Below are positions 7,330-17,132 of a stretch of 45,127 bases of DNA, in pieces. The stretch's first letter is position 1; each line of letters opens with the position of its first letter. The position numbers and the translations under genes were made by a program. Origin of the DNA: SVTX01 sp964629615 (lineage in GTDB: Bacteria; Bacillota; Clostridia; Oscillospirales; CAG-272); the NCBI GenBank assembly GCA_964629615.1, contig CAZVUD010000008.1:1-45127 (forward strand). The letters run 5' to 3'. The notes beneath the pieces are model-generated. The model saw only the letters and a list, made by a program, of their open reading frames with translations, ran no database searches and was not told the DNA's origin.

Positions 7330-8838
7330 TTATTCGTAATATCCGCAAGCGAACAACCACTGGTCGTTCTCTCCTGCATCTATCGGCCACTTAGAATTGA
7401 CTTCTGCCCATCCGTTTCCGTCAAAATAAAGTCTTTCGGATATGCTGAATTGCTGCAGGAATTCTCTCAATTCCCGCGTAACGGGTACTACTCCGTCGCT
7501 GTTGCATGCGCCTGCATAGCCTTCGTTTCCGAATGCGCCCTCAGGACACGGTCTGCATGTCTCTCTGCAGTTCTCGCATCCCTCATGGCACGCGCCGTTG
7601 CACTCGCCTCTGAGTCGGCATATACAGTTGGAATTACAGAAGTAAACTCCACCCTCACCCGTCAGTGCCGAAAAGCCCTCAATAAAAAGCTTATAGTTTT
7701 TAGTTCCGTTATCCACCGTAAGTGCGCAGTTTCCTGCATACTCGATAGTGGTAAGAGGTACATCGTAAAACCTGCACGGTGAGGCGATATATGCGTACAA
7801 AACAGGTCCTGTCAGCTCGCCTGTTACGGGGTCCTTCTTTCTGTAGCATCCAAGCTCCTCGTCAAATCCGTAGTCATCCTCGTCGAACAAGAGCTTTCCG
7901 TTTGAAAGCTTCTTTTCCGCACCTACAAAGGTGCTGCCTGTCTTAAGAGCGTTGACCTTATCCCAATTGATATCATCTATCTCGGTGGGTATAACAAGAT
8001 CCGAGGATCCCCAATCATATTCAAATCCGCCGTTGAGCTGTATCGCAAAATCAAGCGTTACGGGGAAATTCGCATCATTTGACAATACCTTTACGCCAAA
8101 CGTATAGATGTTTCCGATAAGCTTTTCATCGACCTCTATCGTGTACTTGAAGTTTTTGGTATATGTCGATTGAGCTCCGCCTGTATCGATGGTGTCGATA
8201 AAGAACTTTGCCGCACCCGTTCCGTTATAGCGATCGTACTGGGGATTTACGATATTTGCGGTTATGTCCACCCACGATTCTATAGTATACGTTCCGCTCT
8301 GCTTAGGTATGAACTCATAATACACTATCTGCGATGCGCTTGACAGTTCGGTCCTGTAAACTCCTATCTCGGTAAGTGAGATGCAATTATAAAGTCCGTC
8401 GCCGCCTCGCTTTGAGGTCTCGTATTTATAAAGCTCTATAACAACGTTTTTTGAATCGTTTGTAGCCACATATATGTTGGGATTGTATGTATATCCCTTC
8501 GGGAGGGATGAGAGCGTTACCTGATAGTCGCCGTCAAGTCCGCTGATCCTTGCCATGCCATCCTCGCCGAACGCCGCCTCATGCACGCTGTTTCCATCGC
8601 TCCACTTAGCAACAGTTCCGGATTTCGGAACATACATCTGTCCGCCATATGAAAGCATGACGGTAAAATCGTCATCCTTCTTATCTGCGGGATCATCCGC
8701 GGATGTGCTCTCTTCCTCGGTAGTGCCCTGTGTCTCACTCGGATCCACAAGTGCACTGTGATATTCTGCGCATCCAACGGCAAGCGCCGCAAGGAGGAGG
8801 ACCGACACGATCTTTATTAGTTTAAAATGCTTTTTCAT
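7330..8838 (-). CDS. Cys-rich lipoprotein of the MoxR/VWA operon (502 aa)
   Basis: The signal peptide ends in lipobox AVGC with Cys23 as lipidation site, followed by a Thr/Ser/Asp linker to about residue 55. A beta-rich extracellular domain covers about 56-390. Between about 399 and 431 nine cysteines occur with spacings such as CxxxC, CxC and CxxC. Another Cys follows, then a helical C-terminal stretch ending near GYYE. No enzymatic motif was recognised. The ATG follows AAAGGAGA and is only 15 nt from the double-VWA gene upstream, so it is very probably co-transcribed with that operon. The Cys cluster could be disulfide-bonded or bind metal. It could be a substrate, sensor or partner of the VWA proteins; that is inference. 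Confidence 0.8.
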   Translation of the reverse strand: MKKHFKLIKIVSVLLLAALAVGCAEYHSALVDPSETQGTTEEESTSADDPADKKDDDFTVMLSYGGQMYVPKSGTVAKWSDGNSVHEAAFGEDGMARISGLDGDYQVTLSSLPKGYTYNPNIYVATNDSKNVVIELYKYETSKRGGDGLYNCISLTEIGVYRTELSSASQIVYYEFIPKQSGTYTIESWVDITANIVNPQYDRYNGTGAAKFFIDTIDTGGAQSTYTKNFKYTIEVDEKLIGNIYTFGVKVLSNDANFPVTLDFAIQLNGGFEYDWGSSDLVIPTEIDDINWDKVNALKTGSTFVGAEKKLSNGKLLFDEDDYGFDEELGCYRKKDPVTGELTGPVLYAYIASPCRFYDVPLTTIEYAGNCALTVDNGTKNYKLFIEGFSALTGEGGVYFCNSNCICRLRGECNGACHEGCENCRETCRPCPEGAFGNEGYAGACNSDGVVPVTRELREFLQQFSISERLYFDGNGWAEVNSKWPIDAGENDQWLFACGYYE

Positions 8839-8853
8839 TTCGTTCTCCTTTCC

Positions 8854-11622
8854 TTAAGATGCACTCTTTTTCTTCTTTTTGAAAAGATTTCTTATATCGC
8901 TCCACTTGAGCTTTCTTATGATAACGTCCGCTATGTAAAGTATCGCGGCGCTTATAAGGAAGGGCATCGTGAAATCCACCGTATAAGTATCTATCATCTT
9001 CTCGTCGTTTTCTATCTTTATCTCGCCATTCTCGCTGATGCTTCCTCTCTGTCTTATAGCCTCATGCAATGCAGAAGCATCAAAGGTCTGGAAGCTGTCA
9101 TATTCGGGAGAATAGGAAAGATTGAAGAAGGTTTCAGACGGATAAGATACCTCATTCTCGCCCCTGTTGTAGGAATATATGACACGCACCTCGTATTTTC
9201 CAAGCTCGCTTGTCTTGAAGCTGTAGAAATACTTCTGGCTGTCAAACGCAAGATCCTGTACTATCACCTCGTTCGTTCCTGGAACAGTGATCTCTACCTT
9301 CACTTTCGCCGACGGGTCAAGTATTGCGGGAATGATCTCTATGAACGTGTACTTTCCGTCGTAGTCCACGTTCATGGTGTAAGGGTAGTCTATCTTCTCA
9401 TTCGGAGTGTTTGTATCGATAACGTTGCTAAAGAACATATCCTTAACGCCTCCGCTGACCCAGGACTGCAGCCATTCGCCTGTCATGTCGGTCATAAGAG
9501 ATGATACTCTTCCCTTTCCGTAATTCCAATATGAATATATCGGAGCTTTGACTGTTATATTGTTTCCGTCGCTTCCGACAGACTTTACATACTCGGCATA
9601 GAGCACCGTAGTAGCTGATGATTTAGCCTTTGCATATATATATCCGCCGATGTCGGCAAAGGAATTTATACCGTCAAGCACCTTATCGTTCTTTTTGTTT
9701 ATGTGTATCTTTGTCGGCTCCTCGATAACTGTCTCGGTAAGGTCAGCCGCGACCTCTTCAAGCAATACGGACGAAAGATGCTTTTCGCTCTCTACATAAT
9801 AGGATGTTCCGCCGCCGCCTGCAGCTATCTTCTCCATGGTGGAACGGGAATCCTCTGTCGCTATATTGAGCGTTGATACCAATATTCCGTCGGACAGCAT
9901 ATCCTTTGCCACCTGTACGGGTGAATCTCCGTCGGATGTGTAGGATTTACCGTCACTTATAAGCATTACCTGCTTGTTTTCAAAAGTATTATACTGCTTA
10001 AAGATCTCATAAGCCTGCTTAAGTCCGAGCTCAAGTCTTGTTCCCTGCTTTGCCTCAAGGTCATCTATCGCCTTGATGATATCAGAGCGGCTGTTCTTGA
10101 CCTGCTTCGGCTCAAGCGCCACAGCAACATCGCCGTAGAAGGTAACTATCGACACATAATCCTCGTCAGACAATATGCTTACGAGCTGCTTTGCAGCCGC
10201 CTTTGCCATACGGAACTTTGCCGCGTTCTCCATACTTCTTGAAACGTCAAGCACTATTCCGAGGAACTTGCTCTCCTGATCCTTGTTTCCGTATTTTACG
10301 GGGAACATGTTTTCAAGCTGCTTTAAAACATCATCGGTATTATTCTGTATCTTGGTATCACCCATGGTAACAAGGCTCTTGCCGAAATCCGAAACAGCTG
10401 TATCTACCGTGCTTATGAATGCCTCGATATTATCAAGGCTTCTTACGTCAACATTTGAGATGATTATCTCGTCATACTTGCATATCTCGTCTACCGTTAC
10501 AGGCAGCTTCTCATTTGAATGGGGAGAGATGAGATATATCTTATTCTCCTCGCGCAAAGCGGGATCCTTAAGTATGTCAAGTCCAAGGAAGGATTCAAGC
10601 TTCTGCGTTACGAAATATGTATCTATCTCCGCCTTGCCGCCGAAAAGCTCCTTAGCTGCAACGACATCCTCCTCCTTTTCGGTAAGCAGAAGAACATTCA
10701 GCTTGCCCGATACGCTCTGAGTAAAGAAATATTCGTTATTTCTGTCGGAATAGTCGTCCTTTGAATATATATCTACCTTATATTCATGTATACCGTCCAC
10801 CGACGTATCAAGATCGAAATTAACGGCATTGTATCCCTCGTACAGCTTCACTTCAAGATAATCTATCTTTTTGTATTCGCCGCTCTCGCTGTCCTTTTTG
10901 TAAAGCGAGACCACTGAATCCGTGTCGGTATTCGACTGTATGAGAATGCCTGCAGAGGATTCATGATTAAGATATGTAGCCTTTGTATACTCAACTCCGC
11001 TTACCTGCGTTTCATGCTGACCTGCAAGTATGTTGTCATCAAGATACATGGCGTCTATATACACATTTTGGGAATGGAGCTCCTCTACCACCGAGATAAG
11101 CTCGCCTGTTGCATCGTTGTCGGTCTGCTTTCCGTCGGTTATGATGACGATCCTCTTTATAACGCCGTCGTCAAAAAGCCCTGAAGCATATCTTACCGCC
11201 TGCGTTATATCGGTCGCGCTGTCGTCAACTCCGGACTCCTTAACAGATGTGATATCATCTCCGAATTCAGTAAGAAGCTTGCTGTCCTTGCCAAAGCAGA
11301 CAACTCCGACCTCACTCTTCTCGGGCAGTGCCGATACGACCTTGCCTATATATTCGTCCACCTTATCAAGATTGCGGTTTGCCGAATAAGAAACGTCCGC
11401 AACGATTATAACCTGTGTTTTGGTCATGATCGTGGTGAGCACCGTTCCTGCAAGTCCGAGTGCAACGAGACACGCGATAACTATATGAAGCACAAGGGAT
11501 GTTATCGTGCTCTTGCTTCGGTTATCCTTACGTATCGCTATTGCGAACGGGATTATTATGAGCAAAAGGAGCGGAATGAGTATAAACAGATATACGGGAT
11601 TATCTAAGCTGATATTTTTCAT
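8854..11622 (-). CDS. membrane protein with two VWA domains (922 aa)
   Basis: Two N-terminal membrane helices (about 9-30 and 41-64) precede a VWA domain with MIDAS residues DVSYS (D76, S78, S80), a Thr in TDITQA and ITDG. A middle region (about 260-440) resembles the glutamine-amidotransferase-like domain of similar proteins. A second VWA follows with DVSRS (D459, S461, S463), TRLELG and LISDG, so both metal sites look complete. A Gly-rich beta region leads to a C-terminal helix (about 882-900) and a Lys-rich cytoplasmic tail. An ATG at 11661 is in frame, but the start at 11622 has a GGGGGG ribosome site about 9 nt upstream and gives a cleaner first helix. The gene overlaps the preceding VWA gene by 23 nt, indicating translational coupling. 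The domains probably project outside the cell. Confidence 0.85.
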   Translation of the reverse strand: MKNISLDNPVYLFILIPLLLLIIIPFAIAIRKDNRSKSTITSLVLHIVIACLVALGLAGTVLTTIMTKTQVIIVADVSYSANRNLDKVDEYIGKVVSALPEKSEVGVVCFGKDSKLLTEFGDDITSVKESGVDDSATDITQAVRYASGLFDDGVIKRIVIITDGKQTDNDATGELISVVEELHSQNVYIDAMYLDDNILAGQHETQVSGVEYTKATYLNHESSAGILIQSNTDTDSVVSLYKKDSESGEYKKIDYLEVKLYEGYNAVNFDLDTSVDGIHEYKVDIYSKDDYSDRNNEYFFTQSVSGKLNVLLLTEKEEDVVAAKELFGGKAEIDTYFVTQKLESFLGLDILKDPALREENKIYLISPHSNEKLPVTVDEICKYDEIIISNVDVRSLDNIEAFISTVDTAVSDFGKSLVTMGDTKIQNNTDDVLKQLENMFPVKYGNKDQESKFLGIVLDVSRSMENAAKFRMAKAAAKQLVSILSDEDYVSIVTFYGDVAVALEPKQVKNSRSDIIKAIDDLEAKQGTRLELGLKQAYEIFKQYNTFENKQVMLISDGKSYTSDGDSPVQVAKDMLSDGILVSTLNIATEDSRSTMEKIAAGGGGTSYYVESEKHLSSVLLEEVAADLTETVIEEPTKIHINKKNDKVLDGINSFADIGGYIYAKAKSSATTVLYAEYVKSVGSDGNNITVKAPIYSYWNYGKGRVSSLMTDMTGEWLQSWVSGGVKDMFFSNVIDTNTPNEKIDYPYTMNVDYDGKYTFIEIIPAILDPSAKVKVEITVPGTNEVIVQDLAFDSQKYFYSFKTSELGKYEVRVIYSYNRGENEVSYPSETFFNLSYSPEYDSFQTFDASALHEAIRQRGSISENGEIKIENDEKMIDTYTVDFTMPFLISAAILYIADVIIRKLKWSDIRNLFKKKKKSAS

Positions 11623-13447
11623 AGCAATATACCCCCCAATCTGCAATAAACAGTACGACAAGTGAGATGAACAGTATCATCATGGGATCAAATTCACCGT
11701 CAAAGCCGTTATTTTCCTTTTCTCCCTGCAATTCAAAGGAGGATTCGACTACCATAGGTATCCTTTCAGACTCGGGAAGCTCGGAATATACCGAAAATTC
11801 TCTTTCAGAGCCTGCTATGTTTACCTTGAGGTCATATACTCCGACCTCGTTTAATCTGTAAGAGCTTACAGTGCCGCCGACATCAAGGTAGTCTGTGCCG
11901 CCGCTCGGACTCTCTATCCTTATGCTCTCACAATTGCTTATTATATTTACATTCATCTCGTCGCCTGCCGTGTAATTAACGTCCTCGATGATCTCGGGGA
12001 AGGAATACGAAATGAAGTTCTTCGTGAATGCCACGAAATCAAACAGCATGGGAAGATTGGACGAATGCATGTTAAATCCGAACACTACCTGTCTGTTTCC
12101 GTATGAATTGGTTCCCGCAAAAAGCACGGGTGATCCCTTATAGGAGAGCAGGGTCGTATAATTACGTCCGGGATTGCACTTTGCATATCGGAGTATGGTT
12201 ATCTCATTTCCGATAACGTCCTGTGTGAGCCTTCTTGCGATGGCTGACGATGAGCTTGTGAGAGTGAGCACTCCCTCCTCCTCAAGCTCCACCTCACCCT
12301 GGAAGCTGAATTCAGCTCCCGCGGCGCTGTTCTTAGGATTTACGAACCATACCGCACCGTCACTCGGGAGAGCTTCAAGCTCGTAGGATTCGAATATGTA
12401 CAAGCCATATCCCGTTTCGCCGTTATACTCATCACAGCTCATAACGGTAACGCTTGCATTTGTGACCGATCCTATAATGGATTCCCAGAAAAAGGGCGTA
12501 TCACTTACTATAAGCGTCTTATATGACTTTTCACTTTCCGTGTTGTACACCGTGATCTCGTTATCAAGAGGCATGGCATCGCTGTTGGCTATCCTTACCC
12601 TCAATGAAGAGAAGTTCTTTGTGGAAACAGCAAGTGTGAATTGGCTCTTTTCTCCTGCCTTCACCTTGACACTGCCCACCTGAACGGGAGAATTGCCGCC
12701 GTCTGTATACACCTCAAGCTCAAGATCCGCATCGCTCTTATAGCTCGTGGCGTATCCCGAAACGGTAAGTGTATTTGAAAGCAATGTATAGCTTATATCG
12801 CTGAGCGCGTAATTCTCGCTGTCATCTCCAACACATATGATCTCTGCGTTTTTAACGTTTTCGTATTTTTTGTCGGTCACCATATATATAAGGGATGACC
12901 TGTTGCGCTCAAACATGAGCTGTGCCTTACCTATGGCATCCGAATAATCAACTGCCGTATATGAGGGCTCCAGCTCGCCAAGCAACAGCTTTGCACTGTC
13001 GCGGCTCTCGCTTCTCTCGAAAACAGTTCTTGTTCCGTCGCCGACATATATAAGCGAATAAACGCTTCCGTTGCCTGAGGAATCTATGATCTTTTCGATC
13101 TCCTCCTTAGCCTCTTCAAATCTTGTTTTATCCGAGCCGTCGGTCATGCGCATGCTTGCCGATCCGTCAAGTATAAAGCAATATTCGTTTGCCGATCCCG
13201 GCAAAATGATGATGGGATGGGCTATCGCAAGAGATACCACAGTTACGATGAGCAGCTGCAATATAAGGCTGATTATGCCCGAAAGCTTATTTAAAGGATT
13301 TCTTCGCTTTAAAAATTTCTCACTGAGCTTCCATATATAAGTTGAAGATACCGTTATCTCCGCATACTTGCTCTTTATTATGTATACGATTATCAATATC
13401 GGGATGCCGATAAGACCGAGCAGACCCAAAGGATACAAAAATCTCAC
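11600..13447 (-). CDS. BatA-like N-terminal domain and VWA membrane protein (615 aa)
   Basis: The N-terminus has the BatA pattern (PF07584-like): a membrane helix at 4-24, a short basic segment, then a second helix at about 57-77. A VWA domain follows with MIDAS DGSAS (D94, S96, S98), a Thr near PSYTAVD and TDK where TDG is usual. The remaining 350 residues are beta-rich, with a final helix at about 590-608, so most of the protein should lie outside the membrane. The start is GTG, with GGAGG 7 nt upstream, and overlaps the DUF58 stop codon by 4 nt (GTGA). This tight coupling to DUF58 and MoxR is typical of VWA systems whose envelope proteins are remodelled by the ATPase. Confidence 0.85.
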   Translation of the reverse strand: MRFLYPLGLLGLIGIPILIIVYIIKSKYAEITVSSTYIWKLSEKFLKRRNPLNKLSGIISLILQLLIVTVVSLAIAHPIIILPGSANEYCFILDGSASMRMTDGSDKTRFEEAKEEIEKIIDSSGNGSVYSLIYVGDGTRTVFERSESRDSAKLLLGELEPSYTAVDYSDAIGKAQLMFERNRSSLIYMVTDKKYENVKNAEIICVGDDSENYALSDISYTLLSNTLTVSGYATSYKSDADLELEVYTDGGNSPVQVGSVKVKAGEKSQFTLAVSTKNFSSLRVRIANSDAMPLDNEITVYNTESEKSYKTLIVSDTPFFWESIIGSVTNASVTVMSCDEYNGETGYGLYIFESYELEALPSDGAVWFVNPKNSAAGAEFSFQGEVELEEEGVLTLTSSSSAIARRLTQDVIGNEITILRYAKCNPGRNYTTLLSYKGSPVLFAGTNSYGNRQVVFGFNMHSSNLPMLFDFVAFTKNFISYSFPEIIEDVNYTAGDEMNVNIISNCESIRIESPSGGTDYLDVGGTVSSYRLNEVGVYDLKVNIAGSEREFSVYSELPESERIPMVVESSFELQGEKENNGFDGEFDPMMILFISLVVLFIADWGVYCYEKYQLR

Positions 13448-14331
13448 TTCAGCACCTCCATATTAACAAGATCCTCAAAGAATATCTCTAAAAGCGACGC
13501 CTCTGCATCCACGAACACATAATCAACGCCTCTCGCCTCACATATGCCGCGTATCCTGTCTATAACGTACTGCAACGCAAGCTTATATGCCTTTGCGATA
13601 TCTCTGTCTATATTCTTCTTATAATTTTTGCCCGGAACCTCAGAGTCGAAAAGATTGGACTTTCCGCGTATCTGCGGATTTATCTCCTCTCTTGAGAGGA
13701 CCTGAACACAGAACACATGTCTTTTCTTGTCAGCGAGGTAGTTCACAGCACTGTCGAAATCGTTATCCGTCAGGAAATCCGATATTATAACCGACATTCC
13801 GTCGCCGTAGCCCACGTTGCTCTGCATTATAGCATCGCTTATGTGGCTGTCCGACGAGAACTCTATCTCATTTAATTTGCCGACAGAATTAACAAATGCC
13901 TCCTTGCCAACCATGGAGTGCACTATCTCCTCGATGCGGTCATCGCGTATAACGTATATAGATACCTTATCCATCTCAGACAGTGAAAGATATGCAATGG
14001 CGGCAGCCATTCTGAGCGCCTGACGCGCCTTGTGACCGTCCTTACAATAGTTCATGGAGCGGCTTGCGTCAATATATATCTTGGTGTGCATCTGACGCTC
14101 GTCAAGATAAAGCTTCTGATACAGCTTATCAAATCTCGCGTAGGCATTCCAATCTATCTTTGTAATATCGTCGCCCGGCATATAGTCCCTGTAATCTGCA
14201 AATTCACAGGACGATCCGTAGGTCTTACTCTTATGCATACCGCCAAAAAGACCCGCGACGTTGTTTTTGATGAGCATCTGCAAGGTTTCAAGCTGTTGCA
14301 GAAACTCCTCGTTTATAACGAAATATGCCAT
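13444..14331 (-). CDS. DUF58 domain protein with VWA-like fold
   Basis: This 295-residue protein lacks a signal peptide or clear membrane helix and should be cytoplasmic. The DUF58 signature is plain: DYRDYMPGDD at 46-55, then IDWNAYAR at 59-66. A VWA-like fold follows with DASRS (D88, S90, S92) and ISDFLTDNDF as the third metal loop, so its metal site also looks intact. DUF58 proteins almost always sit next to MoxR ATPases and are thought to act as their adaptor. The MoxR stop codon is 6 nt upstream. The ribosome site (AAGTGA) is weak and overlaps that stop, which suggests coupled translation. Confidence 0.9.
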   Translation of the reverse strand: MAYFVINEEFLQQLETLQMLIKNNVAGLFGGMHKSKTYGSSCEFADYRDYMPGDDITKIDWNAYARFDKLYQKLYLDERQMHTKIYIDASRSMNYCKDGHKARQALRMAAAIAYLSLSEMDKVSIYVIRDDRIEEIVHSMVGKEAFVNSVGKLNEIEFSSDSHISDAIMQSNVGYGDGMSVIISDFLTDNDFDSAVNYLADKKRHVFCVQVLSREEINPQIRGKSNLFDSEVPGKNYKKNIDRDIAKAYKLALQYVIDRIRGICEARGVDYVFVDAEASLLEIFFEDLVNMEVLK

Positions 14332-14337
14332 AATATA

Positions 14338-15330
14338 TCACTTCTTGTATGTTTTTTTATTTTCCTTTATAAGCATGGAAACGACATCGTCACATGTAAG
14401 CTTCTCGTTCACAGCAGTGTAATTGATCTTTACTCTGTGACGGAGAACGGGGTATGCAAGTGCATCTATATCCTCATAGGATACATTGAAATTGCCGTTT
14501 ATAAGAGCTCTTACCTTTGCGCAGGTGATAAGTGCCTGTGCCGCACGGGGGGATGCACCGTACTTTATGTACTTTTTAGCAGTTTCGCTTGCACCGTCGA
14601 TTTCGGGATGTGTAGCCGAGATGAGGGCTACTGTATAGTCAAGCACATCGTCTATAACGGGAACTTCCTTTGCAAGCTCTCTCATGGCAAGTATATCGTT
14701 TCCGTTTACAACGGACTCTGCGTTCTCGCTCATGCTGACCTGTGTCATGTTTACTATGTTTACAAGCTCTTCCTTGGAGGGGAACTTCATTACGAGCTTG
14801 AAGAAGAATCTGTCCATCTGCGCCTCGGGAAGCGGATATGTACCGTCCTGCTCTATCGGGTTCTCGGTAGCAAGCACGAAGAAGGGCTCTTCAAGCGCAT
14901 ATGTTTTATTGGATATGGTTATCTTATGCTCCTGCATTACCTCAAGCATAGCCGACTGTGTCTTAGGTGTTGCACGGTTTATCTCGTCTGCAAGGATAAG
15001 GTTTGCAAATATCGGACCCTTTTGGAAGACGGTTCTCATCTTGCCGTCATCGGTCTTTTCGATTATATTGGTACCTGTGATATCAGAAGGCATAAGGTCA
15101 GGCGTGAACTGGATACGTGAGAAAGGAAGGCTGAGAGTCTGACCGAGAGATCTTACAAGTCTTGTCTTACCAACTCCGGGAACACCCTCAAGGAGAACGT
15201 TACCGCCTGCGATTATAGCAATAATGACATTGTCAACTATATCGTCATTACCTACGATATCCCTGTGAAGCTCTCTCTTTATAAGGGATACCTTTTCACT
15301 AAAGTCTTTTACTCTGTTCTGATTTTCCAT
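14338..15330 (-). CDS. MoxR family AAA+ ATPase
   Basis: This 330-residue cytoplasmic AAA+ ATPase has Walker A GVPGVGKT at 49-56, Walker B LILADE at 111-116, the MoxR segment ATENPIEQDGTYPLPEAQ with sensor residues, and a C-terminal AAA lid. MoxR ATPases act as chaperone-like remodelers that activate or insert metal ions into VWA-domain partners, which fits the three VWA/DUF58 genes directly downstream. An upstream in-frame ATG at 15351 lacks a ribosome site, whereas 15330 has GGAG at good spacing, so 15330 is chosen. An 81-nt gap separates it from the TM protein upstream; no terminator is seen there. Confidence 0.95.
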   Translation of the reverse strand: MENQNRVKDFSEKVSLIKRELHRDIVGNDDIVDNVIIAIIAGGNVLLEGVPGVGKTRLVRSLGQTLSLPFSRIQFTPDLMPSDITGTNIIEKTDDGKMRTVFQKGPIFANLILADEINRATPKTQSAMLEVMQEHKITISNKTYALEEPFFVLATENPIEQDGTYPLPEAQMDRFFFKLVMKFPSKEELVNIVNMTQVSMSENAESVVNGNDILAMRELAKEVPVIDDVLDYTVALISATHPEIDGASETAKKYIKYGASPRAAQALITCAKVRALINGNFNVSYEDIDALAYPVLRHRVKINYTAVNEKLTCDDVVSMLIKENKKTYKK

Positions 15331-15411
15331 GTTTTCTCCATTCCGCCTCATGGCTTATAAACTGTTAGTTTAGTTTTAAATTTAAAATTTATAAAGTTGC
15401 TTTCCCGTATA

Positions 15412-16950
15412 TTAATTCTTCTTACTTCCGAAAAGTATTCCGAAATAGTTTTCAAAATAATCTATTATTACGGGATCTGTTATCTGTCCGTTTTCTATCA
15501 TTGCAAGTATCTTGTTCTGATACATTGCAATACCGTCGCCGTAGGGTGCTATCTTTTCAAGCTCAGGGAAATACATGGTGTCGTTGCCGCCGAGAAGAAG
15601 ATTACCCTCTCCGTATCCGCCGTCATCGCCCTCGTAGAGCTTGTCGTCCTTTTCGTCGTCCTTATCTTCATTATCATTGGGCTTTTTGTTGTTTTCGATC
15701 GAATCCTGTACGTCCGACGGGAGCATCTCTACGGGGATGTTGAACATCTCCACGAGCTTATCTACAACATAATTGCCTACCGTAAGGTTTACATTTTCCT
15801 GCCTGAGTGCATTGTATACCTGCTTTATGATGAGCTGCTCAAGCTGTGCGGCAAATGCATCGGTGTAAGGAGGTGTACCGAAGAAAAACATATCAAACTG
15901 CTCTTCAAGTATAGCCTGTGAGGGCTCGCTTCCGCTGCAGTAGCTTCTTATCTCTTCACAAAATCTTGTCAGGGATTCTATCAGTGCATTGTTTCCTGCC
16001 GTTGTGACATTTTCGTTTTTAACGTTTGTGATAGCCGCGCCGAGCTGGCTTATGAAATTGTTCATGTTTGAGAACGCATCCGTTCCCTTGAACTCTTCTC
16101 TGACAGGTGAAAGATTGGTCTCTATCGCCGCAAAGGATTCTGCAATGCCTTTATCGGGATCTGCCGATGCACGGAGATTTCCGAGTGCGTCCGTAAATCT
16201 CAATACACCCGCAAGATTCTTGCTTTTTGCGTCAGCCGCTATCTTTTCAAGGAAATTGACCTTTTCCACAGCATCATTTGCAACCGTTATGGAATTAATG
16301 ACTCTGCTCTTCTTGTCGCTCTCCTTAACGGTATCATCAAGGAATTCCGCAAGGCTGTTCAAAGAATCAAGTATCTCTTTCTTTTCGCGCTCATCTGCGT
16401 TTGAACGTTCAACATATTCGATAAGATTTTTAAGCTGGTTTTTCTCGTATTCCGTCATGTTATATGTCGGATCGGGAGGTGCCGCGTCCGCCTTCTTTGG
16501 TATAAGCACCAGAACAGACGTAAGTATGCATGCCGAAACAGCAAACGAGATGGCTGATGTAAGTCTGCCGCGCTTATATACATGTATCTTTTCTGCAGAT
16601 CTGAGTCTTTCATCCGCATCACTTCTCTGTATATCTATGACATCTCCGCTCTCATCCTTGAAGGCTACCATGGTCTGGACCTTTTCGTTAAGTCCGAGCT
16701 CACCGTCAAGCTCACGTGCGAGAGTTGTATCATTCATTCTGTAAATAAAAAATGACACGAGTAAAGTAATCAAAGCACCCGCACCAAGCGTCGAAAGGAA
16801 TACTGCGATGTTAAATTCAAATATTTTACGTTTGTCAAGAAACATAAGCACCGCGCCGATAAGCAATGCCACAGCCAATGCGTTCAGTGCGCTTTTGAGT
16901 AATGTATTGCTCTTAACGCGCCGTCTGATACGTTTAAATCCGTCGCCCAT
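15412..16950 (-). CDS. three-TM protein with large helical domain, DUF4175-like, first gene of the MoxR operon
   Basis: This 512-residue protein has membrane helices at about 18-40, 47-70 and 128-150, with a short cytoplasmic segment between the second and third. Residues 160-410 are predicted helical and probably extracellular. A highly acidic linker with many Asp, Glu and Lys (about 425-455) precedes a short conserved-looking C-terminus. The layout resembles DUF4175-type proteins often found first in MoxR/VWA clusters, but the assignment is tentative. It follows a perfect promoter (17041-17069). GGAG lies 11 nt before the ATG. Its position suggests a membrane scaffold or sensor for the MoxR-VWA machine. 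Confidence 0.65.
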   Translation of the reverse strand: MGDGFKRIRRRVKSNTLLKSALNALAVALLIGAVLMFLDKRKIFEFNIAVFLSTLGAGALITLLVSFFIYRMNDTTLARELDGELGLNEKVQTMVAFKDESGDVIDIQRSDADERLRSAEKIHVYKRGRLTSAISFAVSACILTSVLVLIPKKADAAPPDPTYNMTEYEKNQLKNLIEYVERSNADEREKKEILDSLNSLAEFLDDTVKESDKKSRVINSITVANDAVEKVNFLEKIAADAKSKNLAGVLRFTDALGNLRASADPDKGIAESFAAIETNLSPVREEFKGTDAFSNMNNFISQLGAAITNVKNENVTTAGNNALIESLTRFCEEIRSYCSGSEPSQAILEEQFDMFFFGTPPYTDAFAAQLEQLIIKQVYNALRQENVNLTVGNYVVDKLVEMFNIPVEMLPSDVQDSIENNKKPNDNEDKDDEKDDKLYEGDDGGYGEGNLLLGGNDTMYFPELEKIAPYGDGIAMYQNKILAMIENGQITDPVIIDYFENYFGILFGSKKN

Positions 16951-17040
16951 ATATATTAAACTCCTTTTTTGAAATTTTAAGAGTCACCGTATTGCAACAT
17001 TCATACAAAGTGCAGAATTGCAATTCGGATACCTTACCTT

Positions 17041-17069
17041 ATTATATCAAATAATATCCCGTTTGTCAA
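17041..17069 (-). promoter_or_regulatory. promoter of the MoxR/VWA operon
   Basis: On the minus strand TTGACA (17064-17069), a 17-nt spacer and TATAAT (17041-17046) give a perfect sigma-A promoter. A second TTGACA copy lies 12 bp upstream (17076-17081). The leader before the ATG at 16950 is about 85 nt and contains a GAATTGCAATTC palindrome. Confidence 0.8.
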
Positions 17070-17132
17070 TAACATTGTCAAAATTTAACCTTGAATATGC
17101 AAGATTTTTACACTTTTGTTGCATTTTTTTGC

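Noticed and set aside
14032..15120. Plus-strand 362-codon frame opposite MoxR and DUF58
   Set aside because: It is antisense to two clear genes, and is Cys/His/Tyr-biased as expected of a reverse-frame shadow.
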